Part shown: piece after piece, positions 21,733 through 29,004 of the stretch
Position numbering within the stretch: the first letter of the stretch is position 1
Layout: the number at the start of each line of letters is the position of its first letter
Position numbers and translations under genes: made by a program
Assembly (NCBI GenBank): GCA_004557075.1
Contig: SFEX01000019.1
Coordinates: 1-31,783, forward strand
Origin: Clostridiales bacterium
GTDB lineage: Bacteria; Bacillota; Clostridia; Oscillospirales; Oscillospiraceae
DNA length: 31,783 bases
Direction: 5' to 3'
Notes under the pieces: model-generated
The model's database searches: none
What the model was told of the DNA's origin: nothing
The model's input: only the letters and a program-made list of their open reading frames with translations

Positions 21733-23799
21733 TTAGATAGACATTGCGACGTCCCATGCGCGCCAGATGGCGGTACGCAGGTTGCCGATGGTGACACAGT
21801 CGCCGACGCGATGTACGTTCTTTGCCTTGCCGCCTACGGGAGCGGGAACGAAGCCGATGCCGTTTACGATGTTGTCGTACTCGACCTCAAATACGTTCTT
21901 GCCGTCCTTGGAAGCAACAACAACGGTCTTGTCCTTGATCTCACGGATGGTGTGCTCAAGGTAAACAGGAACCTTGTGGTACTCCATAGCGTCACGCAGG
22001 AAGGAAGCGTTGGACAGGCAGACGTTCTGAGCGGGGACGAGGTCCTTTGCAAACTCGACGATGATGGGGTGCTTGCCCTGCTTGATCATCTCGTATGCAG
22101 CCTCGCAAGCGGACTGGCCGCCGCCGAAGAACAGAACCTTATCGCCTACGGGAACCTTCTCACGCAGGAGCTGAGTGAAGGTCAGGCACTTCTCGAAGCC
22201 GGGGATGACCATCTTTCTGGGGACAGCGCCGGTGGCGACGACGATCTCGTCATAGCCGCGGAGGGTGCCCAGGTCGTTGATCTCGGTCTCGAAGCGGATA
22301 TCAAGACCCTGCTTCTCGACTTCCTTCTCGTACCATGCGATGAGAGCCTTGTCGTTCTCTTTGAAGCTCATTGCGGATGCAGTAAGGAACAGGCCGCCGA
22401 TCTTGTCGGTCTTTTCAAAGATAACGGGCTTGTGGCCGCGCTGCTTGAGAACCAGAGCGGTCTCCACGCCGCCGATGCCGGCGCCGATGATTGCAACCTT
22501 CTTGGGGTGCTTGGTGGGAACGATCTTGTAGCGGTTGTGCTGCATGGTCGACGGAGTCAGAGCGCAGCGGCCGAGGTGCAGGGAGTCTTCCAGACCCTGA
22601 ATGTTGGAAGTGCCCTTGTACTTTGCAAAGTTGAAGCAGCCGTTGTGGCAGCGGATGCAGGGCTTGATCTCGTCTTCGCGGCCTTCCTGAATCTTGATGA
22701 TCCAGTCGGGATCGACGAGGTTCTGACGTGCGATTGCCATTGCGTCGAGGCGGCCGGCAGCGATTTCTTCTGCTGCGGTCTCGGGGAGCATACGGCCTGC
22801 GCAAGCCACGGGCTTGTCGGTGAATTTCTTTATGTGCTCAACATCTGCGAGGTTGCAGTTATCGGGCATGTACTGAGGCGGATGTGCCCAATACCATGCG
22901 TCGTAAGTACCGTTGTCGCAGTTGAAGAAGTCGTAGCCGGCGTCGCCGAGGTACTTGATAGCCTTCTCGGACTCTGCCATGTCGCGGCCCCACTCCTCGA
23001 AGTCGGTCTCGTAAGGCATTGCGCCCTTGCCCCAACCCTTGGTCTTGGAAACGACGGAGTAACGGAGGGATACGGGGAAATCGTCGCCTGCGTATCTCTT
23101 GATGCACTGAACGATCTCGACGGGGAAGCGGAAACGGTTCTCGAAGGAGCCGCCGTACTCGTCTTCACGCCAGTTCCAGTTCTCCATGGTGAACTGGTCA
23201 AGCAGGTAACCTTCGTGAACAGCGTGGATCTCAACGCCGTCAACGCCTGCGTCGCGCAGCATCTTTGCGGTCTTGCCGAATGCCTCGACCATCTCATGGA
23301 TTTCCTTAACGGTCATGGGACGGGAGAGCATATCCTCCTGCCAGCGGTTAGGAGTTGCGGAAGCGGATGCGCAGCTGTAGCTTACGTCAACGATGGGGGA
23401 AGCGAGCTTGTTGAGAATGGGGTTCTTGTTGAGAACGACCATCCAGGGGGTAACTGCCATGGAGCGGCCAAAGCCTGCTGCGAGCTGGATGAACAGCTTT
23501 GCGCCGGTCTTGTGGTACTCTACCATGTACTCTTTGAGCTGCTTGAACATTCTCTTGTTCTGGTACAGCCAGCGGCGGCCCATGGTATCACGGACACACT
23601 GCATGCCGGGGAGGACAAGGCCAACGCCCTTCTGAGCTCTCTGGAGCAGGAAATATGCTGCCTCTTTGTCGAAATGGCAGGGCTCAAGCCAACCAAACAG
23701 AGAGGTACCGCCCATGGAACATTGGACAATGCGGTTTTTGATCTCGACATTGCCAATCTTGAACGGAGTGAATAGAGGTGCGTACTTTTCGTTCATCAT
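21733..23799 (-). CDS. NADH:flavin oxidoreductase / enoate reductase, copy 2
   Basis: Predicted 688-residue paralogue of the 19574-21637 gene with the same FMN barrel, four-Cys cluster motif and FAD/NAD module. Comparing by eye I count about 55 differences plus one inserted residue, about 92% identity. Changes are scattered but denser in two stretches of the barrel: around residues 110-142 (e.g. M110F, D118P, H126N) and around 250-265 (e.g. K250V, Y252K, T255G, G263Y and one insertion). These may line the substrate pocket. AAGGAAGG precedes the ATG at 23799. It is the first gene of the pair. A long antisense frame exists on both copies but is a composition artefact. Confidence 0.92.
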   Translation of the reverse strand: MMNEKYAPLFTPFKIGNVEIKNRIVQCSMGGTSLFGWLEPCHFDKEAAYFLLQRAQKGVGLVLPGMQCVRDTMGRRWLYQNKRMFKQLKEYMVEYHKTGAKLFIQLAAGFGRSMAVTPWMVVLNKNPILNKLASPIVDVSYSCASASATPNRWQEDMLSRPMTVKEIHEMVEAFGKTAKMLRDAGVDGVEIHAVHEGYLLDQFTMENWNWREDEYGGSFENRFRFPVEIVQCIKRYAGDDFPVSLRYSVVSKTKGWGKGAMPYETDFEEWGRDMAESEKAIKYLGDAGYDFFNCDNGTYDAWYWAHPPQYMPDNCNLADVEHIKKFTDKPVACAGRMLPETAAEEIAAGRLDAMAIARQNLVDPDWIIKIQEGREDEIKPCIRCHNGCFNFAKYKGTSNIQGLEDSLHLGRCALTPSTMQHNRYKIVPTKHPKKVAIIGAGIGGVETALVLKQRGHKPVIFEKTDKIGGLFLTASAMSFKENDKALIAWYEKEVEKQGLDIRFETEINDLGTLRGYDEIVVATGAVPRKMVIPGFEKCLTFTQLLREKVPVGDKVLFFGGGQSACEAAYEMIKQGKHPIIVEFAKDLVPAQNVCLSNASFLRDAMEYHKVPVYLEHTIREIKDKTVVVASKDGKNVFEVEYDNIVNGIGFVPAPVGGKAKNVHRVGDCVTIGNLRTAIWRAWDVAMSI

Positions 23800-23913
23800 A
23801 TGGTTCTTCCTTCCTTTAATATGATTTACTATTTATCACGGTGATACGGCAGCCCGGTAAAACTGCGGTATCTAACGTTTACAAAACGGTATCACGCCCA
23901 AAGCAGGCGTGCG

Positions 23914-23934
23914 CTGTCACAATAGTACTGACAG
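23914..23934. promoter_or_regulatory. Inverted repeat near the reductase promoter
   Basis: CTGTCA (23914-23919) and TGACAG (23929-23934), 9 bp apart, overlap the probable start point and -10 of the minus-strand promoter at 23933-23941. A further CACGCC / GGCGTG stem (23893-23911) lies just downstream in the leader. Possible operator; the regulator is unknown. Confidence 0.4.
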
Positions 23935-23941
23935 TATAGCA
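23933..23941 (-). promoter_or_regulatory. Extended -10 promoter candidate for the reductase operon
   Basis: On the minus strand TGCTATACT (TG-N-TATACT) forms an extended -10; the -35 region (TTGCAT) is weak. Transcription would start near 23926, leaving a leader of about 125 nt. The rest of the gap 23800-24068 holds no gene. Confidence 0.45.
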
Positions 23942-24068
23942 CAACTTTTCATAAGATGCAACCACAACATGTTCTGCACATGAGAGGTTTTTTGTGATAT
24001 ATGCACCAAAAATTACACACTTTCGCGCTGATTGTCTAATTTTTCAAAAACTATATTCTGGAATGCTG

Positions 24069-24476
24069 TCAATTACCCGTCTCGCCTGACCGGTAGAAAA
24101 CCTGAGCGAGGATATCGCCGCTGTCGGCGTCGATTATGTACCGGTAATCGGTGACAGAGCCGGAAAACTGCACCTTATAGCACATCTGCCCGTCGAGCTT
24201 TATCATTTCCATTGAGATGTTGTTTGCCTTATCCTGCGAGATGCCCGCGTCGCCGAAGGCGATTTCCTGCGCAGCGTTGTAGCCGATGAAGTCGCCGTCG
24301 GAGAGAATACAGCCGCGCAGGGGGGATATCATGAACAGGCACAGGAGCAGCATTATGAGCATCTGCGGTGCTCCGGTGCGGAGCCGGCCGCTGCGGCTGC
24401 GCCTGCGGGTGTGGCCATGCCGGGCAGAAGAGCCTCTGTGCGGCTGGGTATTAAGATGTTTTCCGCCCTTTGCCAA
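24069..24476 (-). CDS. Membrane-anchored PepSY-domain protein
   Basis: Predicted 135-residue protein. A very basic N-terminal stretch (about 1-37, rich in Arg/His/Lys) precedes one membrane segment (MLIMLLLCLFMISPL, about 39-53). The extracytoplasmic PepSY domain follows (about 62-130; YNAAQEIAFGDAGISQDKANNISM, KVQFSGSVTDYRYIIDADSGDIL). PepSY domains are thought to modulate proteases or bind small ligands in the cell envelope. The start is TTG with GGGGGGAG 9 nt upstream. It is divergent from the tethered protein at 24653 and may share a regulatory region, but no functional link is evident. Confidence 0.75.
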   Translation of the reverse strand: MAKGGKHLNTQPHRGSSARHGHTRRRSRSGRLRTGAPQMLIMLLLCLFMISPLRGCILSDGDFIGYNAAQEIAFGDAGISQDKANNISMEMIKLDGQMCYKVQFSGSVTDYRYIIDADSGDILAQVFYRSGETGN

Positions 24477-24652
24477 GCAGTCTCACTCCCCCCGGCAACA
24501 ATTTAACAATAACAATATAGTATTATATATATTTTTGCACCCGTTTGTCAACAAATCCGGAAAAGTGTTGGGGCTGAGGTATGGATTTTTTTGCGGGGAT
24601 GGTGTATAATCGGTGCAACGACTTGCCGCGCAGCGGCGGAACGGAGAAAAGC

Positions 24653-25285
24653 ATGGATAAGCACAGAACCAACATATTTATAAGTCTGGTGCTGGTGCTG
24701 CTCATAATTGCCGCGATATCCGCGTGGGCAACGGGAAGCAGCATTAAGCGCAACGCGCCGTCTGTGAGCGAGAAGCCGGAGACGAGCGACAACGCATCGC
24801 CCACCGTGACGCCCACTCCGCAGCCGACAGCGGAACCGACCGCGACCCCGGCGCCGGAGACGCCCGCGCCGACGATTGAGCCTGTCGGCAATACGCGCAC
24901 GGTCGATGAGTCGGGAAGCTTTTCCAGCAATACGGGAACGAAGCTAAATATGGTGGCAAACTGGTCTGTCACATCGGCAAACGACAGCGAGCTCACGCTC
25001 AAGCTTGATCTTGTGCTCAACTCATATACGCTGTCTGTCGGCCCGCATAACGGGGTCGTGACCGTAAACGGTGTTGACTACAGCTTCACAAGTCCCGGGA
25101 TAAGCTACAAAAGCGAGCAGTACATGAACTCCGCGCCCATGACGAGCCTCACGGTGACTGTCCCCGCCCCCCTCGGCGAGACGGTCAGCATCCCCGTCGC
25201 GGTGAGCTGGGATTTCTACGGCACCTACGGCGGCAAGGACATCAGCAAGATAACCGCGTCCGACACCATAAGCGTCCAAGGATAA
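24653..25285 (+). CDS. Membrane-tethered extracellular protein with Thr-Pro linker, unknown function
   Basis: Predicted 210 residues. A short basic start (MDKHRTN) is followed by one hydrophobic segment (about 8-27). A Pro/Thr/Glu-rich linker of TPTPQPTAEPTATPAPETPAP type spans roughly 40-80. A beta-rich C-terminal domain (about 85-210) includes LTLKLDLVLNSYTLSVG and ISIPVAVSWDFYGTYGG-like segments, suggesting an immunoglobulin-like fold. I do not recognise a family. The ATG at 24653 is chosen for the upstream GGAG and because the signal-anchor begins there. TATAAT at 24605-24610 may be its -10. A strong terminator follows 3 nt after the stop. Confidence 0.7.
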   Translation: MDKHRTNIFISLVLVLLIIAAISAWATGSSIKRNAPSVSEKPETSDNASPTVTPTPQPTAEPTATPAPETPAPTIEPVGNTRTVDESGSFSSNTGTKLNMVANWSVTSANDSELTLKLDLVLNSYTLSVGPHNGVVTVNGVDYSFTSPGISYKSEQYMNSAPMTSLTVTVPAPLGETVSIPVAVSWDFYGTYGGKDISKITASDTISVQG

Positions 25286-25288
25286 TAA

Positions 25289-25332
25289 AAAACACCTCAT
25301 CTGTCGGCTCACGCCGACAGATGAGGTGTTTT
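25289..25332 (+). terminator. Rho-independent terminator
   Basis: Perfect 20-bp stem from AAAACACCTCATCTGTCGGC (25289-25308) to its complement (25313-25332), TCAC loop, ending in TTTT. It closes the 24653 gene and its A-rich upstream arm makes it potentially bidirectional. Confidence 0.92.
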
Positions 25333-25364
25333 GGTAGATTGTGTTTTTTGCCCGAACTAATTGG

Positions 25365-25516
25365 GCTGATACCGTAGGGGCGAGTGCAATAAAGACTACT
25401 GCTGGTGCTTATGGTCGGGCACCGGCAAAAGTGATTACATGAAGCGTCGCAACGAAAGGGAAAAGCAACGGAGGCAATCGAAATGATTGCCTCCGAAATT
25501 TTTATGCTTTTTTGAA
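25365..25516. repeat. Dispersed modular intergenic repeat, copy cluster 4, with hairpin
   Basis: Contains an ACCGTAGGGGCGAGTGCAATAA stretch where two modules are fused (25371-25391), a GGTCGGGCACCGGCAAAA module (from about 25409), and a GGAGGCAATC / GATTGCCTCC hairpin (25470-25494, GAAAT loop) followed by GAAATTTTTATG. The hairpin lies just beyond the stop of the minus-strand gene at 25518 and could end transcription from either side. Confidence 0.7.
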
Positions 25517-25517
25517 A

Positions 25518-25796
25518 TCAGGCGTCGTAGCCCTGAGCTGCGCCTACGAGACCCTCGATATAGGTGGGGACCCAGCCGACTATGTCGGAAAGGAGTCTGG
25601 TCTTTTTGCGAACTGCAAGCTTGAAGTCCTCGTCGGAGAGCTTATCCTTGACCTTATTTACGATGGCCTTGGGGTTGATCTCAAGAGCGAAGCTTGCGAC
25701 GCCGAGAACCTTGCCTGCGTCCAGATACTTGATGGTCTCCTTGAGGTTGTTCTTTGCGGCTTCAAAGTCAAAGTTGGCGATTGCCTTAATGCACAT
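25518..25796 (-). CDS. Small orphan protein, probably helical
   Basis: Predicted 92 residues, no family recognised. Sequence is mainly amphipathic helix: MCIKAIANFDFEAAKNNLKETIKYLDAG, a hydrophobic central KVLGVASFALEINPKAIV, a charged KVKDKLSDEDFKLAVRKKTRLLSDIV and a hydrophobic WVPTYIEGLVGAAQG end. There is no signal peptide, and only one Cys. ATG 25796 is chosen because GGGAGG sits 10 nt upstream; the longer TTG form would contain it. It has its own promoter and flanking terminators, so it is a real single-gene unit. Coding quality (strong ribosome site, biased third positions) is good. Confidence 0.7.
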   Translation of the reverse strand: MCIKAIANFDFEAAKNNLKETIKYLDAGKVLGVASFALEINPKAIVNKVKDKLSDEDFKLAVRKKTRLLSDIVGWVPTYIEGLVGAAQGYDA

Positions 25797-25842
25797 GGTT
25801 AAATTTCCTCCCAATTTTATTCTTTGTTATTCCGATGCAGCT

Positions 25843-25872
25843 ACTATACCACATTTAAACACAATTTGTAAA
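25843..25872 (-). promoter_or_regulatory. Promoter of the small orphan gene
   Basis: Minus strand TTTACA (25872-25867) and TGGTATAGT, an extended -10 with TATAGT at 25848-25843; spacer 18 bp. Confidence 0.55.
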
Positions 25873-25955
25873 CAACAATATTACGATTTTCAGTTTTTTA
25901 CGTTCAGCGGTATTTTAGCACAAAAGACCCGATATGTCAAAAAGAAAAAATTTCA

Positions 25956-28337
25956 TCAGTCCTTACCCGCTCTGAAGAAGCCGCGCAGAGCGCCTTTTTC
26001 GCGGTTTATGACGCGCACAAGCGCCCTGACCCGCGCCTCGGTGAGAAAGCCGGTGAAGCGTGCAAGACCCCGGTAGGGCAGGCTGAGGGCAATAGCGACG
26101 TTGTTGGCGGCGGCCTTATTGCCCACAAGCAGCAGCGCCCGCCGCGCAGCGTCGCAGAGCATGTAAAGCGCCTTGCCAAGCCCACGCTTGAGGTACGCGC
26201 CTTGAACTATGGCGGAGTTGAAATCAAGCGGTGCGGAGCGATCCCACAGCCTCGGCGGTATCGGACGCCCGATAAGCGCGGCAAAGGATTCGTCCGGCAC
26301 GTTTTTTATATCCGCCGTGCGGTAGGGCGCGAGCGCCTTATCGATTTGAGGAGCCGGTACGCTGTCGCCCGCCTTTTCGATAACGCCGCGCAGGCGTATA
26401 TCGCGCGAGGAGCTTCCGACAAGCACTTCGTAGCTCCCGCCCTCGACCGTCCAGCAGCCGACCGCAGTGTTCCAATAGGCGAAGGCACGCTCTGAAAGCT
26501 CTATGCGCACAAAGCGGCTCTCTCCCGGCTCAAGATACACGCGTGCAAAGCCGCGCAGCTCCTGCTTCGGGCGGAAAACGCCGCCGCATTTCGGCGCAAT
26601 GTACACCTGCGCGACCTCCGCGCCCGCGACGGAGCCTGTGTTCTTGACGGTGAAGCTGACGCCCGCGTCGTCAAGGCAAAGGTCAGCGTACTCAAAATTA
26701 GTGTAGCTCAGGCCGAAGCCGAATGGGTATTTCACGGGCACACCGGCGGTGTCATAGTAGCGATAGCCGACGTACAGCCCCTCGCGGTATTCGCTGGTGG
26801 CCTCGCGCCCGGGGTAGTAGTTTGCGCAGGGCGTGTCCTCAAGCCTGAGCGGGAAGGTCTCGGCGAGCTTGCCGGAGGGATTTACCCTGCCGGTCAGCAG
26901 CTCCGCGACGGCGCTCGCGCCCGCCTGACCGCCCAGACCGGCGTACAGCACCGCTTGGGCGTCGGAATCCCAGTCCGTTTCGACCGCGCTGCCGCCCGAG
27001 AGCACGACGGCGATGCGGGGATTGACCTTTTTGAGCTCTGTTAGCAGTGTGATCTGGTTTTCCGGCAGGCGCATATGCGTCCTGTCCGCGCCCTCGGCCT
27101 CGCTGCCCTCGTCAAGACCGAGCCACAGAAGCACGATATCGGCGCTCCCGGCAAGGCGGAGAGCCTCGCGCAGAAGCTTTTTGCTCCCACCGCCGAAGCG
27201 CCGGAAGCCCTGCGCGTAGCCTACGACGTTGACGCCGAGATTTTTCAGCGCGTCAAGGCCGTTATCGAGCATGGTCGGCTCTATGTGCGAGCTGCCCGCG
27301 CCCTGATACCTCGGAGTTTTTGCAAAATCGCCGATGACGGCGACGCGGCAGCCGGGCTTTATCGGCAGTATGCCGCCCTCGTTTTTTAGCAGCACGGCGC
27401 ACTCTGCCGCAAGCTTCGCGGCAAAGGCGTGGTGCTCTCGTCTGTCATAGCTTGCGTATCCTTTCAAAGCGGCGGAGGCGGAGAATATCATATCGAGCAG
27501 CGTATCTACGCGCTCGTCGAGTATAGCCTCGCTGAGTGTCCCGCTGCGCACTGCCGAAACTATCTGACGGTCGGTGTCGCCCTTAGTTCCGGGCATCTCA
27601 AGGTGGTCGCCCGCTATCAGGCCGAGCACCCTGTCGTTATCGCCGCCCCAGTCGGTCACGACCATGCCGCGATAGCCCCAGTCGCCGAACAGGATATCCT
27701 GCAAAAGATGCGTGCTCTCGTTGGTGTAGCAGCCGTTTAGCCTGTTGTAGGAGGTCATGAGGCAGCGGACATTGCCCTCCCTGACCGCCGTCTCGAAGGC
27801 GGGCAGGTATATCTCGCGCAGGGTGCGCTCGTCAACGACCGAGTCGTTTGTCATGCGCAGAAGCTCCTGCGAGTTTGCGGCAAAGTGCTTTACGCATGCC
27901 GATATGCCGTTTGACTGGATGCCGCGGATGAGCGCGGCGGCGCACTTGCCCGCAAGGTAGGGGTCCTCGGAGTAGTATTCAAAATTCCTGCCGCAGAGCG
28001 GACTGCGCTTAATATTCACGCCCGGGCCGAGGACCACGCCGACATTCTCCGCCTTCGCCTCTAAACCGAGCCGCTTGCCCATCTCCTCGATAAGCTCTGT
28101 GTCCCAACTGTTGGCGGCAGCCGAGGCGGTGGGAAAGCAGGTGGCGGGGACAGAGCGGTTAAGCCCGAGCTGGTCGGTTTTCCCGCCCTGCTTGCGCAGA
28201 CCGTGGGGCCCGTCGGTTAGCATGATCGAGGGTAACCCTAACCGCGCTATCGGCTTTGTGTGCCAGAAATCCCTGCCTGAGCAGAGCGAGGCTTTCTCCT
28301 CAAGGGTCATTTTGTCGATAAGTTCTTTGTATTTCAT
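25956..28337 (-). CDS. Glycoside hydrolase family 3 beta-glycosidase
   Basis: Predicted 793-residue GH3 enzyme, probably cytoplasmic (no signal peptide), hydrolysing beta-linked oligosaccharides or glycosides. The N-terminal TIM barrel has LPSIMLTDGPHGLR, GPGVNIKRSPLCGRNFEYYSEDP, ACVKHFAANSQE, and MVVTDWGG with D229 as the nucleophile. The alpha/beta sandwich follows from about 300 (GVNVVGYAQGF, NPSGKLAETFP), then a fibronectin III-like domain (about 575-645; FTVKNTGSVAGAEVAQVYI). An extra C-terminal region of about 110 residues (680-793) is largely helical, ends in basic sequence, and is seen in many clostridial GH3 proteins; its role is unclear. It is 7 nt downstream of the TfoX-like gene. 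Confidence 0.92.
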   Translation of the reverse strand: MKYKELIDKMTLEEKASLCSGRDFWHTKPIARLGLPSIMLTDGPHGLRKQGGKTDQLGLNRSVPATCFPTASAAANSWDTELIEEMGKRLGLEAKAENVGVVLGPGVNIKRSPLCGRNFEYYSEDPYLAGKCAAALIRGIQSNGISACVKHFAANSQELLRMTNDSVVDERTLREIYLPAFETAVREGNVRCLMTSYNRLNGCYTNESTHLLQDILFGDWGYRGMVVTDWGGDNDRVLGLIAGDHLEMPGTKGDTDRQIVSAVRSGTLSEAILDERVDTLLDMIFSASAALKGYASYDRREHHAFAAKLAAECAVLLKNEGGILPIKPGCRVAVIGDFAKTPRYQGAGSSHIEPTMLDNGLDALKNLGVNVVGYAQGFRRFGGGSKKLLREALRLAGSADIVLLWLGLDEGSEAEGADRTHMRLPENQITLLTELKKVNPRIAVVLSGGSAVETDWDSDAQAVLYAGLGGQAGASAVAELLTGRVNPSGKLAETFPLRLEDTPCANYYPGREATSEYREGLYVGYRYYDTAGVPVKYPFGFGLSYTNFEYADLCLDDAGVSFTVKNTGSVAGAEVAQVYIAPKCGGVFRPKQELRGFARVYLEPGESRFVRIELSERAFAYWNTAVGCWTVEGGSYEVLVGSSSRDIRLRGVIEKAGDSVPAPQIDKALAPYRTADIKNVPDESFAALIGRPIPPRLWDRSAPLDFNSAIVQGAYLKRGLGKALYMLCDAARRALLLVGNKAAANNVAIALSLPYRGLARFTGFLTEARVRALVRVINREKGALRGFFRAGKD

Positions 28338-28344
28338 TATGTGC

Positions 28345-28674
28345 TCAGCCCTCCGCTCGTTTTTTCTTCCTGCGCTTCGGCAGCGGCGTTATGGGCTCGA
28401 GGATAGAGATGACCTCCAGCGCCTTATCCGTATCGTCTATATCGAGGATATAGTGCTCCTTGCCGCCCTCGTAGGGCAGACCCTTTTGAGCACCCTCCAT
28501 CACGGCGGCAAGCTCCGGAACAATCTTCACAAATACCGTGTTGTCGCACACCAAAAGCAGGGGCTTTTCGTTTACATATACCATGTATTCGCCAAACATT
28601 TTGCGGTAGCGTATATCGCCCGCGCCGCTTATCTGCTCGCAGACAAATTCAACAAAATCAGGTGTTGTAGCCAT
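28345..28674 (-). CDS. TfoX N-terminal-domain protein
   Basis: Predicted 109-residue small cytoplasmic protein with the TfoX/Sxy N-terminal fold: DFVEFVCEQISGAGDIRYRKMFGEYMVYVNEKPLLLVCDNTVFVKIV. It lacks the C-terminal TfoX domain and ends in a basic KRRKKKRAEG tail. Full-length TfoX acts in competence in Proteobacteria, but isolated N-terminal domain proteins in Firmicutes have no established role. ATG 28674 is preferred because GGGAGGG lies about 6 nt upstream. It is co-transcribed with the GH3 gene. Confidence 0.82.
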   Translation of the reverse strand: MATTPDFVEFVCEQISGAGDIRYRKMFGEYMVYVNEKPLLLVCDNTVFVKIVPELAAVMEGAQKGLPYEGGKEHYILDIDDTDKALEVISILEPITPLPKRRKKKRAEG

Positions 28675-28710
28675 AGCGCACCCTCCCGTTTTTTCCTTTT
28701 TGTCAATCAT

Positions 28711-29004
28711 ACCACAGACCGGCGGCTATTGCCATAGGGGAAATCCGGCGGCTGCTGCCGCAGAGCTATCCGCGTTGAGATTTAAATAGTCTCTCTTGCG
28801 TCAGCCCGATTATATCAATTGGCAATAAACGATAAAACGAAGGCAATCAAAACGATTGCCTCCGAACTTTTTATTTGTACTAATTGACTGCGCAAGCGAA
28901 ATGTAGATTATTTGAAATGTGATCGGTCGGGATACCACAATAGAGATTTTTTGTCTTAATGCGAATTGCCCCTCCGGCGGTTCGGATTTCCATGCCTAAG
29001 CAAT
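28711..29004. repeat. Dispersed modular intergenic repeat, copy cluster 5
   Basis: The gap between the TfoX and FeoB genes carries CCGGCGGCTGCTGCCGCAGAGC (28743-28764, a palindrome-like module also near 16441), TTGCGTCAGCCCGATTAT (near 28797), a hairpin, GTACTAATTGA, GATCGGTCGGGATACC (near 28921) and GCGAATTGCCCCTCCGGCGG (near 28961-28980). No gene. Confidence 0.7.
28839..28863. terminator. Terminator-like hairpin of the repeat family
   Basis: Stem GAAGGCAATC / GATTGCCTCC (one mismatch), followed by GAACTTTTTATTTG on the plus strand. The minus-strand feoB gene ends about 140 nt away, and the hairpin could terminate it, though its U-tract on that strand is poor. Confidence 0.45.

Noticed and set aside
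19565..23775. Two long plus-strand reading frames (663 and 719 codons) antisense to the enoate reductases
   Set aside because: Both mirror each other because the sense genes are duplicated; they are Leu/Val/Ala/Cys/Asp-rich with no domain, no ribosome site, and no stop codons only because of sense-strand codon bias. The sense frames carry all the family motifs.
9651..23799. Bile-acid 7-dehydroxylation (bai) operon
   Set aside because: Enoate reductases resemble BaiCD/BaiH in architecture, but no bile-acid CoA ligase, dehydratase BaiE, short-chain dehydrogenase BaiA or type III CoA-transferase is present and the two reductases are near-identical to each other.
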